Source: Aquarana catesbeiana (Eukaryota; Chordata; Amphibia; Anura; Ranidae). Taken from it: a stretch of DNA of 64,000 nt. The notes below the pieces were generated by a model that worked only from the letters and a program-made list of their open reading frames with translations, was not told where the DNA came from and searched no databases. Both the position numbers and the translations under genes were made by a program. Location of the stretch: NCBI RefSeq assembly GCF_042186555.1, contig NC_133330.1, positions 164,561,907-164,625,906 on the forward strand, written 5' to 3'. Below, one piece after another: positions 63,691-64,000 of this stretch (within the stretch, counting starts at the first letter, position 1; every line of letters begins with the position of its first letter).

Positions 63691-64000
63691 GGAGAGAGAG
63701 GGGGGTGAGGGTGGGAGAGAGAGGGGGGTGAGGGTGGGAGAGAGCGAGAGGGGGTGAGGATGGGTGAGAGAGAGAGAGAGGGGGTGGGTGAGAGAGAGAG
63801 AGAGAGGGGGTGGGTGAGAGGGTGAGAGAGAGGGGGTGGATGAAAGGGGGTGAAAGAGAGGGAGAGGGGGTGAGGGTGGGTGAGAGAGAGAGAGAGGGGG
63901 GTGAAGGCGGGTAAAAGAGAGAGGGGGTGAAAGAGAGGGGGTGAGGGCGAGTGAGAGAGAGGGGGGGTGAGGGCAGTTGAGAGAGTGAGGGGATGAGGGT
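63691..64000. repeat. GA/GGGTGAG-rich tandem repeat
   Basis: Irregular 'gagagagggggtgagggtgg' units run to the window edge. Confidence 0.85.

Noticed and set aside
62224..64000. CRISPR-like array, because of regularly spaced repeats at 63067-63690
   Set aside because: Units are contiguous with no unique spacers, and the sequence is eukaryotic.

Overview
The window looks like intergenic DNA from a large, transposon-packed amphibian genome, most likely a frog. The evidence is the combination of DIRS tyrosine-recombinase retroelements, L1-type LINEs, Penelope-like elements, Tc1, piggyBac, hAT and Harbinger remnants, TTAA-flanked MITEs resembling the T2/Kolobok MITEs of Xenopus, and very long foldback elements. 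I found no convincing host gene, tRNA or rRNA. Every long reading frame belongs to a mobile element. The species call is inference; the transposon calls rest on visible motifs.

Layout. 1-1623: 3' end of a DIRS element (DIRS-1) with an intact tyrosine recombinase. 1624-3057: an old repeat carrying a Harbinger-type MITE. 3058-4700: broken piggyBac transposase. 4700-12350: MITEs, microsatellites and a TTAA-flanked element. 12356-30525: a nest that begins and ends with halves of a Tc1 transposon. It holds two oppositely oriented Penelope pieces (A and B), a TTAA MITE, a 5'-truncated L1, a nearly intact DIRS (DIRS-2, 18583-24124) and a 3.0 kb hAT-ended palindrome (F1, 24280-27275). 30521-33762: more foldback fragments. 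33763-39996: a full-length L1 with intact ORF2 inserted in another foldback copy (F2). 40000-46000: palindromic MITEs. 46007-50087: a 4 kb palindrome (F4) interrupted by a Penelope-like insertion (C). 50230-52290: a third palindrome (F5). 53103-57668: DIRS-3, with intact RT but deleted recombinase. 57831-64000: MITEs, a solo Penelope terminal repeat (D) with a conserved hammerhead-ribozyme core, a hAT element with exact 8 bp duplications, and a roughly 29 bp minisatellite.

Several insertions can be dated relative to each other because paralogous copies supply the empty site. The DIRS-2 target is intact at 2310-2330, the truncated L1 target at 29265-29295, and the F1 target with its 8 bp duplication at 24272/27276. 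The Harbinger MITE target is intact at 24266-24280.

The best candidate for something undescribed is the foldback group F1-F5. Each arm carries what looks like a small transcription unit firing outward from the symmetry centre: GC boxes or a CRE-like site at the centre, a TATA box, a purine-rich stretch of 200-320 bp, then AATAAA. The same core sits between hAT-type ends (8 bp duplication) in F1 and between TTA-flanked Harbinger-like ends in F4, as if one palindromic cassette had been taken up by two transposon types. The second candidate is the set of hammerhead-like motifs in the Penelope terminal repeats.
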